Below, in pieces: positions 28,049 through 36,337 of a stretch of 64,000 bases of DNA. Position 1 is the stretch's first letter. Every line of letters begins with the position of its first letter. This DNA comes from Austwickia chelonae (GTDB lineage: Bacteria > Actinomycetota > Actinomycetes > Actinomycetales > Dermatophilaceae). The notes under the pieces were generated by a model, which was not told where the DNA came from, made no database searches, and worked only from the letters and a program-made list of their open reading frames with translations. Position numbers and translations under genes: made by a program. The stretch lies in contig NZ_CP031447.1 of assembly GCF_003391095.1 (NCBI RefSeq), positions 1,674,001 through 1,738,000 of the forward strand, in the 5' to 3' direction.

Positions 28049-29002
28049 CTACCGTCGAGAACAGGACAGTTCTCGTCCCGGGGTGGCGCGCTTGGCATCT
28101 GAAATCGAGGGTTCTTCTTCCGTGTTTTCCGCTGCGGTCCTCTCGAGGGAACGTGGCTTGCGGTCGAGCCCTGCTGCCACTCCGGCGAGGATGATGACGG
28201 TGCCGATGATCTGGGGGGCGCTCAGTGTCTCGTGGGCGGCCAGGAGTCCGATGAGCGTGCCTGAAAGTGGGTTCAGCAGCCCGATGAGGCCGACGGTGCC
28301 GGCAGGGAGTCGTTGGAGGCCGTGGAACCAGGCTGCATAGGCCAGAGCTGTCGCGATGATGACGAGGTAGGTGAAAGCGACGACGGCGTTCATTTCCAAG
28401 GGCGGTGGGCTGCCTTCGATCATCAGGGCGATCGGCGTGATCATGAGCCCGCCTGCGGTGAGCTGCCAGGCTGCGAAGGTCAAGGGGGTGACCGGTGGCT
28501 GCCACCGTTTGGTGAGGACGAAGCCCAGTGACGACGAGGTCATCGCGAGCAGGGATGCGGCCACGCCGATCAGGTCGAGGCCGAAGGAGGCTCCGCTGAC
28601 GAGGAGTGCCACGCCGATGATGCCGCCGAAGCCGCCCACGTATTTGCGTAGCGGCGCTTTCTCGCCGAGCAAGACACGGCCCATCAGGAGCAGTACGACT
28701 GCAGAACTGGCCATCAGTGTGGCTGCGACCCCTGAGGGGAGCCGTTGGCCGGCGACGTAGATCAGGGCGAAGAAGCCGCCGACGGTGAGTGCGCTGATCA
28801 CTGCGGTGCGCCACCACCAGGATCCGCGGGGGAGTTGCCGGGCGAGGAGCATCAGCAGGAGCCCCGCAGGTAGGGCGCGTAGCGCCGCGCCGGTCAGCGG
28901 GATGTCGGAGGGAAGCCAGTGGCGGATGACGAAATAGGTGGACCCCCAGGCGATGGGCGCGATGGCCGTGATGAGGACATCGCGCAGACGTATTGCTTCC
29001 AT
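28049..29002 (-). CDS. EamA/DMT-superfamily drug/metabolite exporter
   Basis: A 317-residue inner-membrane transporter with ten predicted hydrophobic helices in two EamA repeats, starting RDVLITAIAPIAWGSTYFVI, the typical first helix of the RhaT/YedA-like group. The second repeat includes GLIGLLNPLSGTLIGLLAAHE, and a polar tail follows. It is transcribed divergently from a MarR regulator, and its start codon (ATG 29002) lies inside the first of three 20-bp palindromes. TATATT lies exactly six bases before the ATG, so the mRNA is probably leaderless. Efflux of a toxic compound sensed by the MarR protein is the likely role; the substrate is unknown. Confidence 0.93.
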   Translation of the reverse strand: MEAIRLRDVLITAIAPIAWGSTYFVIRHWLPSDIPLTGAALRALPAGLLLMLLARQLPRGSWWWRTAVISALTVGGFFALIYVAGQRLPSGVAATLMASSAVVLLLMGRVLLGEKAPLRKYVGGFGGIIGVALLVSGASFGLDLIGVAASLLAMTSSSLGFVLTKRWQPPVTPLTFAAWQLTAGGLMITPIALMIEGSPPPLEMNAVVAFTYLVIIATALAYAAWFHGLQRLPAGTVGLIGLLNPLSGTLIGLLAAHETLSAPQIIGTVIILAGVAAGLDRKPRSLERTAAENTEEEPSISDAKRATPGRELSCSRR

Positions 29003-29051
29003 GGAAGCAATATAGCTTCCTTGGAAGCTATGACGCTTCCTGGGAAGTGAT
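28992..29051. promoter_or_regulatory. Triple palindromic operator shared by the EamA and MarR genes
   Basis: Three exactly abutting 20-bp units: 28992-29011 is a perfect palindrome (ATTGCTTCCATGGAAGCAAT); 29012-29031 is palindromic except for its central two bases (ATAGCTTCCTTGGAAGCTAT); 29032-29051 is a weaker copy (GACGCTTCCTGGGAAGTGAT). All share GCTTCC-NN-GGAAG. The first unit contains the EamA start codon, the EamA -10 box spans units 1 and 2, and the last base of unit 3 is the first base of the MarR -10 box. Inferred to be the binding sites of the MarR protein. Confidence 0.9.
29009..29014 (-). promoter_or_regulatory. Leaderless -10 box of the EamA transporter
   Basis: TATATT on the minus strand, six bases before ATG 29002, spanning the junction of operator units 1 and 2. 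Confidence 0.6.
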
Positions 29052-29056
29052 ATTTT
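29051..29056 (+). promoter_or_regulatory. Leaderless -10 box of the MarR gene
   Basis: TATTTT, six bases before GTG 29063, beginning at the last base of operator unit 3. Confidence 0.6.
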
Positions 29057-29062
29057 GAGACG

Positions 29063-29569
29063 GTGACCTCCGGACCGGACCACGTCGATCGCATCCAAGC
29101 CGAATGGCGTCGGGAGCGTCCCGATATCGACGCTTCGCCGCAAGGCGTCTTCGGGCGCCTTTTCCGGCTCACCGCCGCCCTTTCCGCGCAGATCGTGGCG
29201 GTCTACGAATCACATGGACTCACCGAAGGCGAATTCGACGTGCTGTGTGCATTGCGGCGAGCCGGCGCACCCTATGAGCGGCAACCCGCCGAGCTGGCTC
29301 GGACCACCATGATCACCACGGGAGGGCTGACCAAGCGCCTGGACCGACTCGAAGCGGCCGGACTCGTCGAGCGCGCTCCCGCCACCTCCGGCGACGGGCG
29401 AGCCAAGACAGCGCGCCTGACCGCGGCCGGACTCTCCGTGATCGATGCAGCTTTCACTGATCACATGGCCAACGAAGTGAGGCTCATCGCCCTGCTCGAG
29501 CCCGAGGACCGGGCAGCTCTGGAAAAGGCGCTGCGAAATTGGTCGGCCGTGCTCGACGGCAACTCTTGA
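29063..29569 (+). CDS. MarR family transcriptional regulator
   Basis: A 168-residue winged-helix regulator. The N-terminal helix region (FGRLFRLTAALSAQIVAVYE) supports dimerisation; the DNA-binding domain includes LTEGEFDVLCALRRAGAP, QPAELARTTMITTGGLTKRL and the wing residues DGRAKTARLTAAG. It is divergent from the EamA exporter across a 60-bp triple operator, the classic arrangement of a local ligand-responsive repressor of an efflux gene that also represses itself. GTG 29063 is fixed by TATTTT six bases upstream. Confidence 0.94.
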   Translation: MTSGPDHVDRIQAEWRRERPDIDASPQGVFGRLFRLTAALSAQIVAVYESHGLTEGEFDVLCALRRAGAPYERQPAELARTTMITTGGLTKRLDRLEAAGLVERAPATSGDGRAKTARLTAAGLSVIDAAFTDHMANEVRLIALLEPEDRAALEKALRNWSAVLDGNS

Positions 29570-29659
29570 GCCGCCACATGCTGCGATAAACTGATCTGCT
29601 GTCGTGAGCTGCGGCTCCACGACAACTTCTACACCCGGTGATTCCTGCCGGATGATAGG

Positions 29660-29733
29660 TAGGCCAGGTGGGGCTTGAACCCACGACCGACGGATTATGA
29701 GTCCGCTGCTCTGACCGGCTGAGCTACTGGCCC
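29660..29733 (-). tRNA. tRNA with CAT anticodon, probably elongator tRNA-Met
   Basis: A 74-base cloverleaf with acceptor GGGCCAG/CTGGCCT (a G-U first pair), anticodon CAT in GGACTCATAATCC, and T-loop GGGTTCAAGCCCC. It is not the initiator type by acceptor end. tRNA-Ile2, where the C is modified to lysidine, cannot be excluded. CCA is not encoded. Confidence 0.9.
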
Positions 29734-29848
29734 CTACGAGAGCTGAGCCGATGGCCCCGTGTCTCGTTTCTCGCAGAGTGTAACCGGCCAGCTCCACAGA
29801 GCTGTCGACCGACCCCCGGTCTGGAGTGTGAAGACGGCCAAAGAATGG

Positions 29849-29886
29849 GGAAGGCCCGGGATCCACAGGGTGATTCCGGGCCTTCC
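29849..29886. terminator. Terminator downstream of small gene 29919-30185
   Basis: An 11-bp perfect stem, ggaaggcccgg with ccgggccttcc, 33 bases beyond the stop of the minus-strand small gene. Confidence 0.8.
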
Positions 29887-29918
29887 TTCGGCCGCAACCA
29901 CGGCCGACTGTCACACGA

Positions 29919-30185
29919 TCACGCGTCTGCCAGGGTTAGACCGATCGTTGACAGCAGTTCATAAGGGGGGATCTTCGTCCCTCCCGATGCGATGGCGAGC
30001 AAGGCCGACGCGAGGCTGGCCATGGCGCTGGCCAGGATCAGTGGATCCTGGCCACTCATCTCACTGCGGAGTACGTCGACGTACTCGTTCACGCTGCAGC
30101 CACCATCCATGCTCTGCACGCGAGCCGTGAGAATGGCCATGGCGCTCTGCATGCCAGGAGCAGGCAGGTGTACGTGTTCGTTCAT
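29919..30185 (-). CDS. Small hypothetical protein
   Basis: An 88-residue protein that I do not recognise. It starts MNEHVHLPAPGMQSAMAIL and has a C-terminal hydrophobic, alanine-rich stretch (ILASAMASLASALLAIASGG) that could be an amphipathic or membrane helix, then KIPPYELLSTIGLTLADA. GGGGGAAA lies about seven bases before the ATG, and a strong terminator follows, supporting a real gene. The upstream region is unusually AT-rich for the window. Neighbours (a tRNA and DUF3145) give no functional hint. Confidence 0.6.
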   Translation of the reverse strand: MNEHVHLPAPGMQSAMAILTARVQSMDGGCSVNEYVDVLRSEMSGQDPLILASAMASLASALLAIASGGTKIPPYELLSTIGLTLADA

Positions 30186-30641
30186 GAAATTTCCCCCAAA
30201 AGAAATCTTTACGCCGATCTGTCACGCGAATGCGTCCCACCGCATCGCAAGCAACCGGCTGTCTTCCCCAGTGGGAACAGTGAACTTTATTTGTTGGGCG
30301 TATGTCCAATTGCTTGTAGGACAGTCGTATTCGTCGAAGGAAGCGATTTCTCGAGGCGGATTGGATCGACGAGGGCCGTCCTGAGCAGGGGAAGGCTTCA
30401 AGTACGAGACCATGGGTGGAAAGTAAAGATGTGCGTAAAGTTCTTGTCAGGATTTCTTGGCGAGAGGGGTCGGCTGCGGCAGAATGGCCGCAAAACGCTT
30501 CTGGCTCAAGTGGAAGAGAGATCCAGCAAGCCAACTCATAAATGTATTTAAGAGCGAAGTCGACTTGGACATACGATCACCTATGTGGGAATTGCTCGGG
30601 CGTTGGGGAAGACGTCCTTCAGCAATACACAGGAGGTTCGG
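30186..30641. other. AT-richer intergenic region between small gene and DUF3145
   Basis: About 456 bases with no supported gene. It is visibly lower in GC than its surroundings. The 11-base element TTGGACATACG occurs twice in divergent orientation: on the minus strand at 30299-30309 facing the small gene and on the plus strand at 30565-30575 facing DUF3145. Short frames here lack ribosome sites. Confidence 0.45.
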
Positions 30642-31151
30642 ATGTCTATGAAGACGCGCTCTGCGCTGACCCAGGGCGTGGTGTACATCCACTCGACGCC
30701 GTCGTCGCTGTGCCCGCACATCGGATGGGCGATCGAGGCTGTTTTCGAGCAGCAGGTCGACATCGGATGGACGACACAGCCGCTAGGACGTCATCTCGTG
30801 CGGATGGAGCTGTCCTGGTCCGCTCCTGCTGGGACCGGCGCCCATCTCGCCAGCGCGTTACGCCGCTTCCGGACGATCCGTTTCGAGGTCGTCGAAGAAC
30901 CCAGTGACGGGATCGACGGTTCGCGCTGGGCATACACCCCGTCGCTGGGGGTGCACCACACCATCGTCTCGACCACCGGGGACGTACTGGTCAGCGAGAA
31001 CCGCCTACGAGCTGCACTCAGCTCCGGAGGACACGCCATGGTGCGTCGAGAGATCGAGATTGCCCTGGGGGAGCCCTGGGACCGCGAACTGGAGCCCTTC
31101 CGACACGCCGGTGACACCGGCTCGGTCAGGTGGCTGCACCGAGTGGGATAA
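30642..31151 (+). CDS. DUF3145 family protein
   Basis: A 169-residue actinobacterial protein of unassigned function (DUF3145). Conserved-looking parts are TQGVVYIHSTPSSLCPHIGW at the N-terminus, QPLGRHLVRMELSW and the C-terminal EPWDRELEPFRHAGDTGSVR. No signal peptide or transmembrane segment is seen. AGGAGG at 30631-30636 gives a strong ribosome site for ATG 30642. The gene lies next to the fab operon, convergent to fabF, as in many actinobacteria. Confidence 0.88.
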   Translation: MSMKTRSALTQGVVYIHSTPSSLCPHIGWAIEAVFEQQVDIGWTTQPLGRHLVRMELSWSAPAGTGAHLASALRRFRTIRFEVVEEPSDGIDGSRWAYTPSLGVHHTIVSTTGDVLVSENRLRAALSSGGHAMVRREIEIALGEPWDRELEPFRHAGDTGSVRWLHRVG

Positions 31152-31211
31152 CCAGATCATCGACCGGGGAAAACCTGCCGAGCCGACGTTTCTAGGACGA
31201 GAAGCGAGGAC

Positions 31212-31244
31212 GTGGGGCACCGGCGCCGACCACCGATGCCCCAC
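31212..31244. terminator. Hairpin between DUF3145 gene and fabF
   Basis: gtggggca pairs with tgccccac; it lies 19 bases after the fabF stop and can serve both convergent units. Confidence 0.65.
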
Positions 31245-31262
31245 AGCCTGCAGGTGCAGAGG

Positions 31263-32516
31263 TCAGCTGCACCGTCGGAAAGCGAGGACCACGTTGTGGC
31301 CTCCGAATCCGAAGCTGTTGTCCAAGGCGACGATCTCACCGGCAGGAAGCTCCCGGGGAGCGCCGGAGACAATGTCCAGACCGATCGCCGGGTCGGGATC
31401 GTCCAGGTTGAGCTGGGCGGGTGCTTTGCCGTCACGCAACGCGAGCACGGTGAAGAGCGCTTCCAGGGATCCAGCGGCTCCCAAGAGATGCCCGGTCATC
31501 GATTTGGTGGCGCTCACCGGGATCTGGGACGCAGCCGACCCCAACGCGGTGCGGATGGCGTTGGCCTCGGCGAGGTCACCCACCGGGGTCGAGGTGGCAT
31601 GGGCATTGATGTGGGCCACATCGTCGGGGGAGATGTTTCCGGCGGTGAGCGCCCAGGAGATGGCTGCGGCGGCGCCGGCGCCCTCCGGTTCCGGTGCGGC
31701 CACGTGGTGGGCGTCGGTGGAGATCCCGGCGCTGACCAGTTCGGCGTAGATCGTGGCCCCACGGGCGACTGCCGATTCGTAGGACTCCAGAACCACCAAG
31801 GCAGCACCTTCACCGATCAGGAAACCGTCCCGGTTCAGGTCGTAAGGGCGTGAGGCTCTCTCAGGGTCGTCATTGCGGGTGGACAGTGCTTGCATGGCGG
31901 CGAACCCGCCGATGGGAAGGGGATGGATCGCTGCTTCCGTGCCTCCGGCGATGACCACGTCGGCACGCCCCTGACGAATCATGTCCAACCCCATGGCGAT
32001 GCCTTCAGCGCCGGAAGCGCAAGCACTGACCGGAGTGTGACCTCCGCCTCGAGCGTTGAGTTCCAGGGAGACCGTCGCCGTGGGGCTGTTCACCAACAGC
32101 ATGGGCACCGACAAGGGGAACACCCGTCGCGGCCCTTTGGTGCGCAGATTTTCCCACTGATCCACCAAGGTCTGGACTCCACCCACTCCCGAACCGATCG
32201 ACACGGCAAGGCGTTCCGGAGCGACCTCGGGGCTTCCCGCATCGGCCCAGGCCTCTCGAGCCGCGATCAAGGCGTACTGGGCGCACGGGTCCTGCCTACG
32301 TTGCTCGACCTTCGTCAGCTTCTCCGAAGCCGGGACGGCCAAGGGCGCGCCGATCTTGACCGGTAGGTCGTACTCCGCCACCCACTCGTAGGGAAGCCGA
32401 CGGGCGCCGGAACGGCCGGACAACAGCGCCTCCCAGGTGGACGGGGCGTCTCCCCCGAGAGGAGTGGTGGCGCCGATACCGGTGATGACGACGCGTTTGA
32501 GTGCGTGGACGGTCAT
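31263..32516 (-). CDS. fabF: Beta-ketoacyl-ACP synthase II
   Basis: Elongates acyl-ACP with malonyl-ACP in type II fatty-acid synthesis. The 417-residue protein has the Cys-His-His triad: Cys in HTPVSACASGAEG, His in INAHATSTPVGD and His in KSMTGHLLGAAGS. The terminal NSFGFGGHNVVLAF is typical. It is the last gene of the fabD-fabH-acpP-fabF operon, about 150 bases after acpP. The ATG at 32516 is the natural start (MTVHALKRVVITGIGATTP); only a weak purine stretch precedes it. Confidence 0.96.
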   Translation of the reverse strand: MTVHALKRVVITGIGATTPLGGDAPSTWEALLSGRSGARRLPYEWVAEYDLPVKIGAPLAVPASEKLTKVEQRRQDPCAQYALIAAREAWADAGSPEVAPERLAVSIGSGVGGVQTLVDQWENLRTKGPRRVFPLSVPMLLVNSPTATVSLELNARGGGHTPVSACASGAEGIAMGLDMIRQGRADVVIAGGTEAAIHPLPIGGFAAMQALSTRNDDPERASRPYDLNRDGFLIGEGAALVVLESYESAVARGATIYAELVSAGISTDAHHVAAPEPEGAGAAAAISWALTAGNISPDDVAHINAHATSTPVGDLAEANAIRTALGSAASQIPVSATKSMTGHLLGAAGSLEALFTVLALRDGKAPAQLNLDDPDPAIGLDIVSGAPRELPAGEIVALDNSFGFGGHNVVLAFRRCS

Positions 32517-32667
32517 GGATGACTCCTGCAGGGGCGAGCGGTCTCGGACAAGGGTCCGGGGCGGACGAAAGAAGAAGACGTGTCAGATTCGCATTCACGG
32601 CGGGCACCCGGAGTCGCGCAATCGTGTCGTCCGGGCGGCCCTGCTGCCGTTGTCGCTTGCCGCAGTC

Positions 32668-32916
32668 TCAGCCCTGTGCGGCGGTGATGAAGGAGACGGC
32701 GTCTCCCACCGTGCGCATGTTCTTGACCTCGTCGTCAGGGATGGTCACCCCGAACTTCTCCTCGGCGTTGACCACGATGGTCATCATCGACAGCGAATCG
32801 ATGTCGAGATCCTCGATGAAGGACTTGTCCAATTGGACGTCGGCGGTGTCCACGCCGGTCTCCTCGTTGACAATGTCGGCCAGACCGGCGAGGACGTCCT
32901 GTGTGCTGATGGCCAT
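32668..32916 (-). CDS. acpP: Acyl carrier protein
   Basis: An 82-residue acidic carrier of growing acyl chains. The 4'-phosphopantetheine serine is in EDLDIDSLSMMTIVV (about residue 41). ATG 32916 follows AAGGAGCACCGCATC, a strong ribosome site; an upstream in-frame extension is not credible. It sits between fabH and fabF. Confidence 0.97.
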   Translation of the reverse strand: MAISTQDVLAGLADIVNEETGVDTADVQLDKSFIEDLDIDSLSMMTIVVNAEEKFGVTIPDDEVKNMRTVGDAVSFITAAQG

Positions 32917-33022
32917 GATGCGGTGCTCCTTAGTGGTGAGCGCATGTCCCCAGGAGGGGAGCGCTAGGGGATTCAAAAATATTGTCGAAGCGGCCGAATC
33001 ACCCGTCGGCCAGCGGGGAGTC

Positions 33023-34087
33023 TCAAGGGAGGACGACCACCTGAGCCGCCCAACTCAGGCCAGCTCCGAAGCCGACCTGAAGAGCCAGGTCTCCACTTTT
33101 GGCCCGGCCATCCCGCAGGAGTGCCGCAGTGGCCAAGGGCACTGACGCCGCCGACGTATTCGCCATGTCGGTGATGTCGTCGGCGACGACGACCTTGTCC
33201 GGAAGGCCGATCCGTTTGGCCATCGCCTCGATGATCCGCGTATTGGCTTGATGCGGGATGAAGACGTCGAGGTCGTCGACCTGGACGCCGGCATTGGCCA
33301 AGGCCTGCTCACACACCGGACCCATCCGGGACACTGCCCAGCGGAAGACCGAGGGGCCTTGCATGTCGATGAACGGCCAGGGAGAAATATCGGTGCTTTC
33401 TGCTTCCGGCTCGTCTCCCGCGCTCGACGAGAGGCCGAGCGATGTCGGCGCATGGCGACGTTGAGTTTCCGTCCAGCTGACCGACTGAGTGATCAGCTGG
33501 TGCCCGCTTCCGTCGGAACCCCAAGTGGTCACACTGATTCCTGGAGTCTCCGAGGGGCCTACGACGGCGGCACCAGCGCCGTCTCCGAAGACGAAGGCCG
33601 TGCTTCGGTCGGAGAGATTTCGGTAATCGGAGAGCTTCTCGACCCCGACGACCACTACATGCCGGGCCCGGCCTGCACGAATCAGATCATCGGCATTGGC
33701 GATGCCATAGCAATACCCTGCACAGGCTGCCGACAGATCGTAGGCACCGGCCTCACTGGCACCCAGCCGGTGAGCGATCAATGGTGCGGCAGCAGGTGTC
33801 TGCCATGGATGAGTGATGGTCGCGCAGATGACGGCGTCGACATCATCGCCGGACAGCCCCGCCTGCTCGAGGGCAACTTGCGCAGCTGCTGTCCCCATGT
33901 CCACCGCGGACTCATGAGCCTCGGCCTGACGCCGCTGCCGGATACCCGACCGAGACCGGATCCACTCGTCAGAGGAATCGATGTGTTCACACAACTCGAC
34001 ATTGCTGATGACCCGGTCCGGGCGGTAGTCGCCGACTCCGAGAATCCGGGTGAATTCAGGACCACGTACGGTGCGAACCGTCCTCAC
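33023..34087 (-). CDS. fabH: Beta-ketoacyl-ACP synthase III
   Basis: Primes fatty-acid synthesis by condensing acyl-CoA with malonyl-ACP. The 354-residue protein keeps the triad: Cys in DLSAACAGYCYGIAN, His in DVFIPHQANTRIIE and Asn in DMANTSAASVPLA. The GTG at 34087 overlaps the fabD stop by four bases (GTGA), so translation is coupled. An insertion around residues 205-235 (THE segment rich in Ser, Glu and Asp) makes it slightly longer than the usual 310-335. Confidence 0.96.
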   Translation of the reverse strand: MRTVRTVRGPEFTRILGVGDYRPDRVISNVELCEHIDSSDEWIRSRSGIRQRRQAEAHESAVDMGTAAAQVALEQAGLSGDDVDAVICATITHPWQTPAAAPLIAHRLGASEAGAYDLSAACAGYCYGIANADDLIRAGRARHVVVVGVEKLSDYRNLSDRSTAFVFGDGAGAAVVGPSETPGISVTTWGSDGSGHQLITQSVSWTETQRRHAPTSLGLSSSAGDEPEAESTDISPWPFIDMQGPSVFRWAVSRMGPVCEQALANAGVQVDDLDVFIPHQANTRIIEAMAKRIGLPDKVVVADDITDMANTSAASVPLATAALLRDGRAKSGDLALQVGFGAGLSWAAQVVVLP

Positions 34088-35037
34088 GCCATCGCCTTCG
34101 CCCGGTGGCGAGCAATGAGAGCTCGGGCGTCGTCGAGATCCTCAGGAGATTTCACCGCGACACATTCCACGCCCTTCATAGCCCGCTTGGCCAGGCCGGT
34201 GAGCGTACCCGCTGGAGCCAGCTCGACGAGCCCGGTCACCCCAGCAGCGAGCAAATTCTCCATCACCTTGTCCCAACGCACCGGGCGCACAACCTGCCCC
34301 ACGATGAGATCGAGGATCTCAGCCCCATCCCGCACCGGTTGACCGGCACGATTCGACAGGAAAGTGAGTCGAGCATTCTGCGGGGTGATTGCTGCTGCGG
34401 CCTCTTCCAGCGCAGTGAGCGCCGGCCTCATCCACTCGGTGTGGAAAGCTCCCGCGACATCGAGTGGAATGACCCGGGAACGTGCCGGAGGCTGCCCCGC
34501 CAATTCCGCAAGCTGTTCCGCTGTGCCGGCCGCGACCACCTGGCCAGCGCCATTGATATTTGCCGGGGTCAGCTCGCACCGACCCAAAGCTGCGGACACC
34601 TCCTCCGGGGCACCGCCGAGCACAGCGCTCATCGAGGTCTTTCGCAATACAGCAGCCGCAGCCATGGCGCGGCCCCGCGTGCGGACCAGATGCATGGCCT
34701 GGGCAGAGGAGAGCACCCCGGCCACGGCAGCCGCCGTCAGCTCACCCACAGAGTGCCCGGCCACCACATCGGCAACCTCGAACAGTGCAGAAAAGCTTTC
34801 CTGGCCTTGGTCGACCAGAAGCGGAGCAATCAACAAACCGGCCGCGACGATCAATGGTTGAGCCACCGCAGTGTCCCGGATAGTGGCCGCATCGGACACC
34901 GTGCCGTGCAGCCTCAGATCAAGTCCGGCTTCCGACGAAAGTCGATCCAGACGCGCCGCCACGCCAGGCATCTCCAACCACGGAGTCAGGAAACCGGGGG
35001 ACTGGGAGCCCTGTCCAGGGCAGACGATTGCGAGCAC
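34084..35037 (-). CDS. fabD: Malonyl-CoA:ACP transacylase
   Basis: Transfers malonyl from CoA to ACP. About 317 residues, with the N-terminal VLAIVCPGQGSQSPGFL, the catalytic Ser in VAGHSVGELTAAAVAG, the carboxylate-binding Arg region LVRTRGRAMA and the His in VAGAFHTEWMRPAL. Start GTG 35037 is chosen because family members begin at LAIVCPGQG; GTG 35043 is equally possible. It is the first gene of the fab operon, 79 bases downstream of the FasR-like regulator, with an inverted repeat between them. Confidence 0.94.
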   Translation of the reverse strand: MLAIVCPGQGSQSPGFLTPWLEMPGVAARLDRLSSEAGLDLRLHGTVSDAATIRDTAVAQPLIVAAGLLIAPLLVDQGQESFSALFEVADVVAGHSVGELTAAAVAGVLSSAQAMHLVRTRGRAMAAAAVLRKTSMSAVLGGAPEEVSAALGRCELTPANINGAGQVVAAGTAEQLAELAGQPPARSRVIPLDVAGAFHTEWMRPALTALEEAAAAITPQNARLTFLSNRAGQPVRDGAEILDLIVGQVVRPVRWDKVMENLLAAGVTGLVELAPAGTLTGLAKRAMKGVECVAVKSPEDLDDARALIARHRAKAMA

Positions 35038-35088
35038 GGGCACCAGCCTGTCGCAGAGAGCACATTGTCTGCAGCCAGGACACCAACA

Positions 35089-35117
35089 GGAAGCAACTGA
35101 ACTTTTTGTTGCCTTCC
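35089..35117. promoter_or_regulatory. Inverted repeat between fasR and fabD (candidate operator or attenuator)
   Basis: ggaagcaac at 35089-35097 and gttgccttcc at 35108-35117 form a 9-10 bp inverted repeat with one bulge, just beyond the fasR stop and 52 bases before fabD. It could be a FasR site or a weak terminator. Confidence 0.5.
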
Positions 35118-36301
35118 TACAAGGGTGTGGTGGTGAGATCTCCACTTTCCGCGAGTCTGCCTACGGCAAGAGCCATCTGCACCACCTGGGCCTCACGTGG
35201 ATGCGTCAGGTCGTACCCGGTGATCTGAGCGACCCGGCCAAGACGGTAACGAACCGTATTCGGATGCACGAAAAGCGATCTCGCAGCAGCTTCTAGGGCT
35301 CGGCCGCAGGCGAGATAAGCGGTGCACGTTTCTAACAGTGCCCCTCCACCGGAATGGGCCAACGGCTCGTAGACCCGGCACACCAGTTCATCCCGAGCCT
35401 TGTCGTCACCGATGAGCACTCGCTCTGGCAGCAGCTCAGCGCTCGAGACCGGGCGCGGAACTTCAGCCCAGGCCGGAGCAGCCCGTAGCCCTGCCGCAGC
35501 GGAACCCGCGGATACACCTGCCAGATGCAGCCCCGCGACGATCGGACCGACGACCACCGGGCCGGGTCCGAAGGCTTCGACCAAAGCCATCGTTACCAGG
35601 TCGATCTCGCGGATTGCTCCGATGAAGAGCACCAGCCGATTCCCCTGGGTCGACACCAGGAGCTCGACCTCTAACCTAGCCGCCAACACCCGCAGCCGTT
35701 CGATGTCATGTCCATCACGGTCGAAAGGAACCGACCCCATCATGACGGCGACATTCTCGACCTGGTCCCAGCCCAGAGCGGCGGCTCGGCTGGTGACCAG
35801 ATCGCTGCCCTCATCGCGTAGGACGGCATCGACGATCAAGGATTCCAGGCGTGCATCCCAGGCGCCTCGAGCCTCTGCCGCACCGGCGTAGACCTGCGCT
35901 GCCGCAAAAGCGATGTCTCTGCTGTAGCGCAGGACCTCTTCCCTCAGCGCGCCTTCTTCGCCGGGCATCGCCAATTCGGGGATGTGGTCCTCGACCACGT
36001 CCACCACAGTGCGTAGCAGGTCCAGTGTCTGGCGCAGGGACATCGCTCTGGTCAACGCGCGAGGAGCCGTGGTGAAGATATCCGCAGTCGCGTCCTCCCC
36101 CCGCTCAGCGTTGACATACCAGGAGACGAAAGCTGCGAAACCAGCTTGGACGGCAGTCCCGACCCACGCCTTCTCCTTGGCGGAGAGCGCTTTGTACCAG
36201 GAGAGGTTCTCCTCCATGTGTCGGTAGGCAGCAGTGGTCAACCAGCCTGCTGACCGTTCGACCGCTCGGATGGTTCCTTCACTCGCACGTTCCAAGCTCA
36301 C
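35117..36301 (-). CDS. fasR: PucR-family regulator of fatty-acid synthesis (FasR-like)
   Basis: A 394-residue regulator with an N-terminal sensory half, a GGDEF-like middle region and a C-terminal PucR-type HTH (LEAAARSLFVHPNTVRYRLG, about residues 340-360). In Streptomyces and Mycobacterium, FasR-type proteins bind upstream of fabD or fas and activate fatty-acid synthesis genes; the position directly before fabD on the same strand supports that role here. GTG 36301 has TAAACT exactly six bases upstream, indicating a leaderless transcript. Confidence 0.9.
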   Translation of the reverse strand: MSLERASEGTIRAVERSAGWLTTAAYRHMEENLSWYKALSAKEKAWVGTAVQAGFAAFVSWYVNAERGEDATADIFTTAPRALTRAMSLRQTLDLLRTVVDVVEDHIPELAMPGEEGALREEVLRYSRDIAFAAAQVYAGAAEARGAWDARLESLIVDAVLRDEGSDLVTSRAAALGWDQVENVAVMMGSVPFDRDGHDIERLRVLAARLEVELLVSTQGNRLVLFIGAIREIDLVTMALVEAFGPGPVVVGPIVAGLHLAGVSAGSAAAGLRAAPAWAEVPRPVSSAELLPERVLIGDDKARDELVCRVYEPLAHSGGGALLETCTAYLACGRALEAAARSLFVHPNTVRYRLGRVAQITGYDLTHPREAQVVQMALAVGRLAESGDLTTTPL

Positions 36302-36307
36302 CGCATG

Positions 36308-36313
36308 AGTTTA
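36308..36313 (-). promoter_or_regulatory. Leaderless -10 box of fasR
   Basis: TAAACT on the minus strand, six bases before GTG 36301. Confidence 0.6.
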
Positions 36314-36337
36314 GGCAGAGTGTTGTGCGAACACTAC

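Noticed and set aside
30457-30651. 64-codon plus-strand frame before DUF3145
   Set aside because: No ribosome site, overlaps the DUF3145 start region, and the peptide looks random.
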